Below are positions 25,187 to 32,663 of a stretch of 64,000 nucleotides of DNA, piece after piece. This stretch comes from an uncultured Clostridia bacterium (lineage in GTDB: Bacteria; Bacillota; Clostridia; Oscillospirales; Ruminococcaceae). Position 1 is the stretch's first letter. Each line of letters opens with the position of its first letter. The position numbers and the translations under genes were made by a program. The stretch is from NCBI GenBank assembly GCA_947625155.1, contig CANQNG010000005.1:54830-118829 (forward strand). Reading direction: 5' to 3'. Below the pieces are notes generated by a model. That model searched no databases. It was not told the DNA's origin and was given only the letters and a program-made list of their open reading frames with translations.

Positions 25187-25238
25187 TGCATTTTTTCCTG
25201 TTTTCCACTTTATTTCATGATGTGCATGATATATATAT

Positions 25239-25267
25239 AGCATACCTGTTTTTTCTGGATCTGTCAA
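25239..25267 (-). promoter_or_regulatory. Sigma-A promoter of the LRR-dockerin gene
   Basis: TTGACA (25262-25267), 17 bases, TATGCT (25239-25244) on the minus strand. Confidence 0.8.
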
Positions 25268-25315
25268 GCAGATCTCTCCGGAATGTTCAATGTTCACAAA
25301 ATTTCCCGTAAGGTA

Positions 25316-25344
25316 TTTACTTTTGTACGATACTATGGTAAAAT
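25316..25344 (+). promoter_or_regulatory. Likely promoter of the TrpR-like gene
   Basis: TTTACT (25316-25321), 17 bases, TAAAAT (25339-25344), 45 bases before the start codon. The -35 box is weak. Confidence 0.55.
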
Positions 25345-25388
25345 AAGAAAAAGACCATGCGGCAGCACCGCAGAAAGGAAGTCGTGCT

Positions 25389-25718
25389 ATGAAACGAGGC
25401 AGACAAAAGCCCTCCGCACTGGATGAGCTGTATAATGCGATCCTCTGTCTGGAAACCAAAGAGGAGTGCAGTGCGTTCTTTGACGATCTGTGTACCGTGC
25501 TGGAATTGCAGACCCTGTCCCAGCGCCTGCAGGTCGCCAAGATGCTCCGGGAACACAAAGTCTACAGCGACATCGTTGCCGCTACCAGCGCCAGCACTGC
25601 CACCATCAGCCGTGTCAACCGTTCGTCCAATGTGGGCTATGACATCGTGTTCACCCGCCTGCGGGAGAAAGGGCTGTACGTCCCGGCAGAGGAAAAGAAC
25701 ACCGGCGGGGAAGCCTGA
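25389..25718 (+). CDS. YerC/YecD-type TrpR-related DNA-binding protein
   Basis: A 109-aa helical protein of the TrpR superfamily, a small regulator conserved in Firmicutes. The helix-turn-helix is visible as SDIVAATSASTATISRVNRSS (about 60-80), preceded by the LQTLSQRLQVAKML helix. Tryptophan binding is not established for this subgroup, so it is not called trpR. The ribosome site is AAAGGAAG. It stands alone with its own promoter. Target genes cannot be inferred from the window. Confidence 0.88.
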   Translation: MKRGRQKPSALDELYNAILCLETKEECSAFFDDLCTVLELQTLSQRLQVAKMLREHKVYSDIVAATSASTATISRVNRSSNVGYDIVFTRLREKGLYVPAEEKNTGGEA

Positions 25719-25817
25719 CAGATCGCCCATTGTACGGGCGTTTTTACATGATATTATCTAAATTTGCCCTGCAATACGCTGAAAGATCTGTGGAAATGCC
25801 AATTTTTATAAAAAACC

Positions 25818-25846
25818 TTGACAAATCGGCATGAATCGGATATAAT
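25818..25846 (+). promoter_or_regulatory. Strong sigma-A promoter of the HU gene
   Basis: Perfect TTGACA (25818-25823) and TATAAT (25841-25846) with a 17-base spacer, as expected for a highly expressed gene. Confidence 0.9.
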
Positions 25847-25884
25847 ACAAGTATATTCTATTATTTTTACTGGAGGATGTTTGT

Positions 25885-26160
25885 ATGAAAAAAGCTGAAT
25901 TGATCCAAGTTGTTGCTGAAAAGACCGGCAAGTCCAAGAAAGATGCTGCCGTGTATGTAGATGCTGTTTTCGAGAGCATCAAGGAAGCACTTGTTGCGGG
26001 CGATAAGGTAACACTGACCGGCTTCGGCTCTTTCGAGGTACGTGAGCATGCTGCCAAGATGTGCAAGAACCCCCGCACCCATGAGATGCAGCCTGTCCCG
26101 GCTTGCAAGGCTCCGGCATTCAAGGCTGGCAAGACCCTGAAAGAGGCTGTGAACAAGTAA
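25885..26160 (+). CDS. hup: HU-type histone-like DNA-binding protein
   Basis: A 91-aa nucleoid protein that dimerises and bends DNA non-specifically. MKKAELIQVVAEKTG, VTLTGFGSFEVREHAA and the arm NPRTHEM lead to the expected family end FKAGKTLKEAVN. The IPA(S) arm tip is replaced by a PVPACKAPAF segment; a Cys in this position is unusual but does not break the fold. Consensus promoter, good ribosome site (TGGAGG) and a terminator make it a single-gene unit. Confidence 0.97.
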   Translation: MKKAELIQVVAEKTGKSKKDAAVYVDAVFESIKEALVAGDKVTLTGFGSFEVREHAAKMCKNPRTHEMQPVPACKAPAFKAGKTLKEAVNK

Positions 26161-26176
26161 GACAGACCCAAGAAAA

Positions 26177-26213
26177 GCAGCAGCATCCCGCAGAGGTGTG
26201 CTGCTGTTTTTGT
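26177..26213 (+). terminator. Rho-independent terminator of hup
   Basis: CAGCAGCA (26178-26185) pairs with TGCTGCTG (26199-26206), followed by TTTTTG. Confidence 0.85.
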
Positions 26214-26228
26214 ATATCCGGCAGCAAA

Positions 26229-26256
26229 GCCCCCTCTTGCCTAGGCAAAAGGGGGC
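26229..26256 (-). terminator. Terminator of the glycosyltransferase gene
   Basis: GCCCCCTTTTGCC pairs with GGCAAGAGGGGGC on the minus strand, with one mismatch and a very small loop, followed by a modest T-rich stretch. Confidence 0.65.
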
Positions 26257-26266
26257 ATCTCACAGT

Positions 26267-27289
26267 TCAATTGAATTTGTACAGCTTTTTGGCGATCCGG
26301 TAGCCGTTGCCGAGAATATGCCGCCGCCGGATGATCGGCATATCCGCAAAGCCGCAGATGTGCCGATAGCGAAGCTGCCGATACAGGGCAGGATCAATAC
26401 TTTGGATATCCCGCCAGAGCTTGCGGCGCTTCTCCTCGTTCTCCTCTTTGCGGCTAAGTACGAGGAACACAGAGGAGATCAGGATCATCATAGAAAGGTA
26501 GTGCAGCATGTAGTCCTGCAGCCGTTTGGGGAGCTGCATCTGCATGGGATCCCCGAGCCGGAGCATAAAGTAGGTGATCTTTAGCTGCTGATCGACCCGC
26601 CCGATCATGACTTCCTCGTTGACGGACTGGTCGCTCCTGCCGATGAAGTAGCGGTAGAAGTCCACATTCAGGTAGTACAGCGTTTTCACAAGCGGCAGGG
26701 GCTGATAGACGAAGATATTATCCACGTAGAAGCAGTGTTCCGGCAGATGCAGACAGCTTTCGTGCAGCAGCGCCGTCCGGAAAATGACCGAGTGCATGAG
26801 AATGTGCTGGTCGGGACGGAAATGCCCCAGTTCCTCCCACCCGAACACCCGGTCTTCCGGCATCTTGCCCCGGTAATCGAGGGTGCGTGTCGTGCCCTCA
26901 TTGGTGTGTTCGTAGGTGTAGTTGGCGATGAGCATATCCACGGGCTGCTCCTGCTGTGCGAACGTGCGCAGCGTATCCAGAACTTTCCGGTAGGCTTCCT
27001 CGTCCACCCAGTCGTCCGAATCCACGACCTTGAAATACAAGCCGCCCGCATGGGCAAGCCCGGTATTGACAGCAGCGCCGTGTCCGCCGTTTTCTTGGTG
27101 GATCACTCTGACGATGTCCGGGTGCTCCGCTGCATAGCGGTCGGCGATCTCCGCTGTGTTGTCTTTGAACGAACCGTCATCGACGATGATGACCTCCACT
27201 TCTGACCCGCCGGTCAGGAGAGTATTGATGCAGTGTTCCATGTAATCTGCTGAATTGTAGCAGGGAACTGCGATCGTAAGCAGCTTCAA
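26267..27289 (-). CDS. Family 2 glycosyltransferase
   Basis: A 340-aa GT-A fold enzyme that transfers a sugar from a nucleotide donor, probably to a surface glycan. It starts LLTIAVPCYNSADYMEHCI, then has VEVIIVDDGSFKDNT (donor-binding Asp pair), ENGGHGAAVNTGL and the metal-binding DSDDWVDE (about 91-98). The start is a TTG at 27289, supported by GAGGA six bases upstream; there is no better ATG, and the family N-terminus begins exactly here. The acceptor is unknown. It stands alone with its own promoter. Confidence 0.9.
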   Translation of the reverse strand: MKLLTIAVPCYNSADYMEHCINTLLTGGSEVEVIIVDDGSFKDNTAEIADRYAAEHPDIVRVIHQENGGHGAAVNTGLAHAGGLYFKVVDSDDWVDEEAYRKVLDTLRTFAQQEQPVDMLIANYTYEHTNEGTTRTLDYRGKMPEDRVFGWEELGHFRPDQHILMHSVIFRTALLHESCLHLPEHCFYVDNIFVYQPLPLVKTLYYLNVDFYRYFIGRSDQSVNEEVMIGRVDQQLKITYFMLRLGDPMQMQLPKRLQDYMLHYLSMMILISSVFLVLSRKEENEEKRRKLWRDIQSIDPALYRQLRYRHICGFADMPIIRRRHILGNGYRIAKKLYKFN

Positions 27290-27342
27290 GGCAGATCCTC
27301 ATTTCTGTATGGTATTGAGCAGGACAAATTTCCTTATCTAAT

Positions 27343-27371
27343 AGTATACACGATATGCCGAAAAAAATCAA
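27343..27371 (-). promoter_or_regulatory. Promoter of the glycosyltransferase gene
   Basis: TTGATT (27366-27371), 17 bases, TATACT (27343-27348) on the minus strand. Confidence 0.75.
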
Positions 27372-27501
27372 GCCTTTTCTGATTAAAAAGCAATTAAGAA
27401 AGCCCAGATCAGGCTTGCCCGACAAGACTAAACTCCCGTTTCACCGCATATACTCTACAGGATCCCCACAAAAGGGGAGAAACAGAAATGGGAGTGAGGT
27501 T

Positions 27502-27771
27502 ATGCGCAGTCAGCCGAATGACAGGGCAGTGATGCTCGGTACTTACATACTGGAGAACAGGACGACCGTGCGGGCAGCGGCAAAGCAGTTTGGTATTTCC
27601 AAAAGCACGGTGCATAAGGATGTCAGTGAACGTCTGCCCCATATCCGCCCGGAACTTGCCGAAGCCGTACACGCCGTGCTGCTCCGGAACAAGCAGGAGC
27701 GCCATATCCGGGGCGGCATGGCGACCAAACGGAAATATGCGCTTCTTGCCGAACACCGGGGCAAACAGTAA
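27502..27771 (+). CDS. spoIIID: Sporulation transcription factor SpoIIID
   Basis: An 89-aa helix-turn-helix regulator that, in Bacillus and clostridia, tunes mother-cell gene expression after sigma-E activation. TVRAAAKQFGISKSTVHKDVSERL (about 26-49) is the DNA-binding HTH and matches the family closely. The ATG at 27502 has a GGAGTGAGG site; an upstream in-frame extension lacks one. A CATATACT box at about 27448-27455 resembles a sigma-E -10 element, but I could not pair it convincingly with a -35. Its presence suggests the organism has, or recently had, a sporulation programme. Confidence 0.95.
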   Translation: MRSQPNDRAVMLGTYILENRTTVRAAAKQFGISKSTVHKDVSERLPHIRPELAEAVHAVLLRNKQERHIRGGMATKRKYALLAEHRGKQ

Positions 27772-27847
27772 GCGGCGAATTTCGACACATATCGCAGGCA
27801 GAATGTGGTATACTGGATAGGAAGGCGTTTGAAAGGAGGCAACTGCA

Positions 27848-30073
27848 TTGCAGAATGCAAATTATGATATTGACCGGTTTTCAGAGAACGTCCTGCTGTC
27901 CTTAGAGTCTGCCATGATGCTTGCCGGGGAACTGGGGCATACCTATATTGGTACGGAGCATTATATCATCGGTATGCTCCGCCAGCAGCCCAATACTGCC
28001 GAAAGTCTGCTCCGGCAGGCGGGAATGACCGAGGAACTGCTGCTCCGGCACGTGGTGCAGACGGTCGGCAGGGGCAATCCCACCGCACCCGGCTACAGCA
28101 GTATGACCCCGGCGCTGCACCGTGTTTTCCGGGCGGCACAGGGGCTTGCGGCGGAACACGGGGAAGTGCTTGTCGGTACGTCCCGGATGCTGCTGGCGAT
28201 CGTACAGGACGAGAACTGCGCTGCCTATGAATTGCTCGAATGCGCACAGGCGGATCTGTACCGCCTTGAACAAAGCTGTCTTGGCAGGGCTGTCAGCCGT
28301 TCTGCGGCAAGCTGCCCCACGGAACAGGAGCTGCCCCAACTGTTCCGCTATGGGAAACTCCTGCTGCCGGACGAGAAAGCCGACCCCCTCATCGGCAGGG
28401 AAGCCGAAATGGAACGTGTGCTGCAGATACTTGCCCGCCGGAGCAAGAACAATCCCTGTCTGGTCGGAGAACCGGGCGTGGGAAAGACTGCCATCGTGCA
28501 GGGCGTTGCGGAACGCTTTGCACGGGGGGAAGTGCCGCCGCAGCTGACGGGGAAATTTGTGTTCTCGCTGGATCTGGGGCTGCTGTTGGCAGGCGCAAAG
28601 TACCGAGGCGATTTTGAGGACAGGGTGAGAGCGTGTACGGATGAAGTCATCCGGGACGGAAGGATCATCCTGTTCATTGATGAACTGCATACCATTGTGG
28701 GAGCAGGTGCGGCAGAGGGAGCGATCGATGCGGCGAATCTCCTCAAGCCTGCTCTTGCACGGGGCGAGCTGCGCCTGATCGGGGCTACCACCCCTGCCGA
28801 ATATACCCGCAGTATCGAGCGTGACGGCGCATTGGCAAGACGCTTTCAGCAGGTGGACGTGCAGGAACCGTCTGCGGAGGAAACGCTGCATATGCTGGAG
28901 GGCTTGCGGGAGAGCTATGCAGCATACCACAAAGTCAGACTGGACAGCAACGTGCTCCGGGAATGCGTGACACTTTCGCAGAAATATATCGGCGACAAGC
29001 ATTTTCCAGACAAGGCGATCGACCTGCTGGACGAAGCCTGTGCAAGGGCAGCGCTCCACGGCAGGGAAGCTGCCGTCACCGAAGCGGACGTGGCAGCCGT
29101 TGCCTCTCTGCGGACAGGCATCCCACTTTCGCAGATGACAGCAGCGGAGCAGGAACGGCTTTTGCTGCTGCAAAATGCCTTGCAGGAGCAGATCGTCGGG
29201 CAGGAACAGGCAGTCATACAGCTCTGCGATGCGGTATGCCGGGCAGGGAGCGGCTTGCGGGATATGCATAGACCGGTGGGGTCGTTTCTGCTGCTCGGTC
29301 CGACAGGTGTCGGGAAAACGGCACTGGCTAAGGCACTGGCAAAGACGCTGTTCGGGGGGGACAAGGCGCTGCTGACCGTGGACATGTCGGAATTCATGGA
29401 AGCCCATGCTGCCTCGAAGCTCATCGGTGCGCCGCCCGGCTATGTGGGGTATGCGGAGGAGACAAAGTTCTGCGAGCATCTGCGCCGGCATCCCTGCGGT
29501 GTGGTACTGTTTGACGAGATCGAAAAGGCGCATCCGGACGTGCTGCATCTGCTGCTGCAAATGATGGAGGACGGTGTGATCACGGACGGTATGGGCAGGC
29601 ATATCAGCCTACAGAACGTGCTGATCCTGCTGACATCCAACTGCGGGATGCATGAACGCTCGGCGGGTGTCGGATTTCTGGAACACACGGCAGAAAAGCG
29701 GGAACGGGCGCTTGCCGGTCTGCGGCAGGTGCTTCCCCCGGAGCTGATCAACCGAATGGATGAGATCCTGATCTTTGAGCCGCTCGGCAGGGAGAGCCTT
29801 GCAGCGATCGCCGGGAAACAGCTGGCAGAGCTGGCACAGAGGGCAGCCGGGCTGGGTGTCACTCTCACCTATGACGAAGCGGCAGTCCTTGCCGCTGCCG
29901 ACTGTCCCGAAACGAAACAGTATGGCGCACGTCCCATCCGCCGCCGGCTGATGCAGGAGGTAGAAAGCCCCTTGTCCCGTATGTGGCTGCACGGAGAGGT
30001 ACACAAGGGCGATACGGTGCTGCTCACGGGCGAGGGACAGAAGCTCCTGCTGAAAGCGGCAGTGACCGTATAG
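27848..30073 (+). CDS. clpC: ClpC/ClpA-type AAA+ unfoldase lacking the middle domain
   Basis: A 741-aa double-ATPase Clp subunit that would unfold substrates for ClpP. The N-domain repeats are at 1-145. ATPase 1 has GEPGVGKTA and ILFIDELHTIVGAGAAEG; ATPase 2 has LLGPTGVGKTALAKAL and VVLFDEIEKAHPDV. The distal VGF loop fits ClpP docking. After DLLDEACARAAL the chain goes straight to VTEADVAAVASLRTGIPL, so the coiled M-domain that binds adaptors (MecA/McsB) in typical ClpC is absent, giving a ClpA-like length. The start is TTG at 27848 with AAAGGAGG. The symbol is provisional. Confidence 0.88.
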   Translation: MQNANYDIDRFSENVLLSLESAMMLAGELGHTYIGTEHYIIGMLRQQPNTAESLLRQAGMTEELLLRHVVQTVGRGNPTAPGYSSMTPALHRVFRAAQGLAAEHGEVLVGTSRMLLAIVQDENCAAYELLECAQADLYRLEQSCLGRAVSRSAASCPTEQELPQLFRYGKLLLPDEKADPLIGREAEMERVLQILARRSKNNPCLVGEPGVGKTAIVQGVAERFARGEVPPQLTGKFVFSLDLGLLLAGAKYRGDFEDRVRACTDEVIRDGRIILFIDELHTIVGAGAAEGAIDAANLLKPALARGELRLIGATTPAEYTRSIERDGALARRFQQVDVQEPSAEETLHMLEGLRESYAAYHKVRLDSNVLRECVTLSQKYIGDKHFPDKAIDLLDEACARAALHGREAAVTEADVAAVASLRTGIPLSQMTAAEQERLLLLQNALQEQIVGQEQAVIQLCDAVCRAGSGLRDMHRPVGSFLLLGPTGVGKTALAKALAKTLFGGDKALLTVDMSEFMEAHAASKLIGAPPGYVGYAEETKFCEHLRRHPCGVVLFDEIEKAHPDVLHLLLQMMEDGVITDGMGRHISLQNVLILLTSNCGMHERSAGVGFLEHTAEKRERALAGLRQVLPPELINRMDEILIFEPLGRESLAAIAGKQLAELAQRAAGLGVTLTYDEAAVLAAADCPETKQYGARPIRRRLMQEVESPLSRMWLHGEVHKGDTVLLTGEGQKLLLKAAVTV

Positions 30074-30466
30074 CTTACAGGGCAGCGGCGGCAGGCTGCC
30101 GCCTTCGTGGTGTCGCCCAATGCGCCTGACGGCGCAAAGGGCGACTGCTTTCAGGTAAGATAAAAGCAGCAGTCATGCAAGCCGACCTTTGTGGCGTAGC
30201 CGCATTGGGAGGCAGGACGGGTGCAGTGTCACGCTGCCGGCGAAACACTTCTATACTTCGCCCTTTTCAGGGGGTGAAGTCCAAAAACAGCGTGGATGCT
30301 GTTTTTGGACGAGGGGGCACTTTTAGCAAAAAAGTGCCCCCTTCTTTTCTCTTCTTTGCACTATCCGCACCGCCCTTGGGCGGAGCAGCATGATGCACAT
30401 TTTACATATAGTATCACGGCGAAACAAATGAGAAATGTGCATTCTGCCGAAAATGATACAAACCCC
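30074..30466. other. Non-coding stretch with several hairpins downstream of clpC
   Basis: No convincing gene. It holds a GC-rich hairpin (30087-30103), a TCGCCC...GGGCGA hairpin (about 30114-30145), a perfect 13-bp inverted repeat GTCCAAAAACAGC (30279-30310) and a terminator (30312-30350). The start of the terminator stem is shared in style with the one at 39714. The rest, up to the nrtR promoter, shows nothing recognisable. Confidence 0.6.
30312..30350 (+). terminator. Rho-independent terminator
   Basis: GGGGGCACTTTT pairs with AAAAGTGCCCCC around a short loop, followed by TTCTTTTC. It is about 240 bases after clpC, suggesting a long 3' region or an RNA in between. Confidence 0.8.
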
Positions 30467-30495
30467 TTGACAAAGTAGCAAAAGTATACTATCAT
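30467..30495 (+). promoter_or_regulatory. Promoter of the NrtR-like gene
   Basis: TTGACA (30467-30472), 17 bases, TATCAT (30490-30495), 45 bases before the start codon. Confidence 0.75.
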
Positions 30496-30540
30496 AGAAA
30501 CAGAAGGCAGCAAAAAGCTGCTAACAAAAGAGGTGATGTG

Positions 30541-31212
30541 ATGACCGAGTCCGAATTCCTGCGCCGCTACCGCAGCAGCGATTACCCGAAACCGTCCGTG
30601 ACCGTGGATACGGCGCTGTTCACCGTCCGGGACAATGCCTTGCAGGTGCTGATGATACGGCGGCAGGAGCATCCGTTTCAGGGAAAGCTCTCTTTGCCGG
30701 GCGTGTTTGTGGGTATGGCGGAAACGCTGGACGAAGCGGCGGCACGGGCGCTTTACAGCAAGACAGGTCTGCGGGACATCTACACGGAGCAGCTCTACAC
30801 ATGGGGCAGCCCGGAACGTGACCCCCGTATGCGGGTGATCTCTGTCTCCTACTATGCCCTTGTCCCAGAACAGAGCCTTGCTCCGCCGGAAGGACCTGCG
30901 CTGTTCTGCCCGGCAGCGGAGATCGCAGCTTCGGGGGATATTGCCTTTGACCACAGCCGCATCGTGGCTTGCGGGATAGAACGCATCCGGAACAAGGTGA
31001 ATTATACCGACATCGCCTTTTCTCTGGTGGACGAGGAATTCACGCTCCCAGAATTGCAGCGCATCTATGAGATCTTGCTGGGGCAAAAGCTCTATAAGGC
31101 GAATTTCCGCAAGAAGATCGCCGAAAAGATCATCCCGACCGACCATTACACCAGCGGCGCACCGCACCGCCCCAGCCGTATGTACCGGAAAAGACCGGAA
31201 ACGGCAGGATGA
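30541..31212 (+). CDS. NrtR-type Nudix-domain transcriptional regulator of NAD metabolism
   Basis: A 223-aa protein with an N-terminal Nudix-like domain (PSVTVDTALFTVRDNALQVLMIRR, then LPGVFVGMAETLDEAAARAL) whose catalytic Nudix box is degenerate. The C-terminal winged-helix region (FTLPELQRIYEILLGQKLYKANFRKKI) matches the NrtR architecture. NrtR repressors sense ADP-ribose and control NAD salvage genes, and pncA and pncB lie just downstream, which supports the call. The ATG at 30541 is preferred to a GTG three bases upstream; both follow AGAGG. I did not find a clear NrtR operator palindrome by eye. Confidence 0.85.
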   Translation: MTESEFLRRYRSSDYPKPSVTVDTALFTVRDNALQVLMIRRQEHPFQGKLSLPGVFVGMAETLDEAAARALYSKTGLRDIYTEQLYTWGSPERDPRMRVISVSYYALVPEQSLAPPEGPALFCPAAEIAASGDIAFDHSRIVACGIERIRNKVNYTDIAFSLVDEEFTLPELQRIYEILLGQKLYKANFRKKIAEKIIPTDHYTSGAPHRPSRMYRKRPETAG

Positions 31213-31287
31213 AGCGCATGGAAAAAATGCCGCTGTATCGGGTATGGGGGAGTTTAACGTTCGTATCTGGAATTTTCCACAAAACAC

Positions 31288-31316
31288 TTGACGATTTCCG
31301 GAAAAAGTAGTAGAAT
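31288..31316 (+). promoter_or_regulatory. Promoter of pduL and the NAD-salvage genes
   Basis: TTGACG (31288-31293), 17 bases, TAGAAT (31311-31316), 46 bases before pduL. Confidence 0.75.
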
Positions 31317-31362
31317 AGAAGTGTACGGCGCAAGCCAAATTCTACATACGGAGGAAATTGTC

Positions 31363-31947
31363 ATGTCCAAGAAGTTTATCATTGAAACATCCGCACGTCA
31401 TGTCCATGTGACACAGGAACATCTGGAGATCCTGTTCGGCAAGGGTGCATCCCTCACCAAGAAGAAGGATCTCTCCCAGCCCGGTCAGTATGCCTGCGAG
31501 GAGCGTGTGACCATCGTCGGACCGAAGAGAGAGCTTGCCAATGTGTCCATTCTCGGTCCGGTACGCCCGGTGACACAGGTGGAGCTTTCCGCAACGGATG
31601 CCCGTTCCATCGGTATTGCCGCACCCATCCGGGAGTCCGGTGATGTTGCCGGTTCCGGTGCGTGCAAGATCGTTGGTCCCTGCGGCGAGGTCGAGATCAC
31701 CGAGGGTGTCATCGTGGCAAAGCGCCACATCCACCTCACCCCGGAGGATGCCGAGGAACTGTGTGTCAAGGACAAGGACGTTGTGTGGGTAAAATGCGAT
31801 ACAGACGGCAGGAAGGCGATCCTCGGCGATGTGGTTTGCCGTGTTTCCCCGAAGTTTGCAAGAGCCATGCACATCGACACCGATGAGTCCAATGCCATCG
31901 GTGCAGGCAGGGAACTGTACGGCGAGATCGTACAGATCGGGAACTGA
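31363..31947 (+). CDS. pduL: PduL-type phosphate acyltransferase (phosphotransacylase)
   Basis: A 194-aa enzyme that exchanges CoA and phosphate on acyl groups (acetyl-CoA to acetyl-phosphate). The two PduL halves carry the zinc-binding HVHVTQEHL (near residue 13) and AKRHIHLTP (near 123) motifs, and the fold end GRELYGEIVQIG is present. No microcompartment genes and no N-terminal targeting helix are seen, so it is probably a free cytosolic PduL replacing Pta in acetate fermentation. The ATG at 31363 follows GGAGG; an upstream extension would run over the promoter. It sits between the NrtR-like gene and pncA. Confidence 0.93.
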   Translation: MSKKFIIETSARHVHVTQEHLEILFGKGASLTKKKDLSQPGQYACEERVTIVGPKRELANVSILGPVRPVTQVELSATDARSIGIAAPIRESGDVAGSGACKIVGPCGEVEITEGVIVAKRHIHLTPEDAEELCVKDKDVVWVKCDTDGRKAILGDVVCRVSPKFARAMHIDTDESNAIGAGRELYGEIVQIGN

Positions 31948-32015
31948 GCTGACATGTGCCGTCCTGTGCGCATCGCATAGGGCGGCATTCTGCCGTCAGA
32001 AATAGGAGGTAAGGT

Positions 32016-32663
32016 ATGGAACAGGTCTTGAAAGCATGGAACGAGCAGCTTGCTGCCCTGCCGTCCGTAGAGGCGGGAACGCTCTGCGATGGCAAAACGG
32101 CACTCGTCATCGTGGACATGGTCAATGGTTTTCTGACAGAGGGTGTGCTGTCCAGTCCCCGTGCAGCTTCCGTGCTGCCGGCAGTGGAGCGGCTGCTCCG
32201 GTTTGCCAAGGAACATTTCCGGTTCCCGTCTGTTGCCTTTGCGGACTGTCACGAACCGAACTGCATCGAATTTCAGAACTTTCCGCCGCACTGCATCCGG
32301 GGGACGAGCGAGTCGGAGCTTGCCCCGTCTTTGCAAACGATCGGCGGCTATCAGCTGATCGAAAAGAATTCCACGAACGGCTTTCTTGTGCCGGCATTTC
32401 AGGACTATCTGGATCGGCAGCCGGAAATAGAACGCATCGTGGTCTGCGGGGTCTGCACGGACATCTGTGTCCTGCAATTCGCCCTCACGCTGAAGACCTA
32501 CTGCAGCCAGAACGACCGGAAACTCGAAGTCCTGCTCCCCGTGAATGCGGTGGAGACCTATGATGCCCCCGGTCACGATGCAGATCTTCTACAGGCGGCA
32601 GCCTTGCGGATCATGCAGCAGGCGGGCATCACACTTGTGAAAGAGGTGGCTTACAATGGATGA
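32016..32663 (+). CDS. pncA: Nicotinamidase (isochorismatase-like cysteine hydrolase)
   Basis: Converts nicotinamide to nicotinate for NAD salvage. The 215-aa isochorismatase fold has the triad regions: Asp in ALVIVDMVNGF (about 30-40), Lys in IEKNSTN and Cys in VVCGVCTDICV (about 150). The metal-binding DCHEPNCIEF lies near 76. The gene overlaps pncB by 8 bases, so the two successive salvage steps are coupled. Between pduL and this gene there is a hairpin (31957-31987) without a T tract. Family members can hydrolyse other amides; the pncB neighbour makes nicotinamidase the best reading. Confidence 0.92.
   Translation: MEQVLKAWNEQLAALPSVEAGTLCDGKTALVIVDMVNGFLTEGVLSSPRAASVLPAVERLLRFAKEHFRFPSVAFADCHEPNCIEFQNFPPHCIRGTSESELAPSLQTIGGYQLIEKNSTNGFLVPAFQDYLDRQPEIERIVVCGVCTDICVLQFALTLKTYCSQNDRKLEVLLPVNAVETYDAPGHDADLLQAAALRIMQQAGITLVKEVAYNG

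Noticed and set aside
30114..30145. tRNA-like or riboswitch-like fold
   Set aside because: Simple hairpin with no cloverleaf arms, no CCA end and no conserved riboswitch core.
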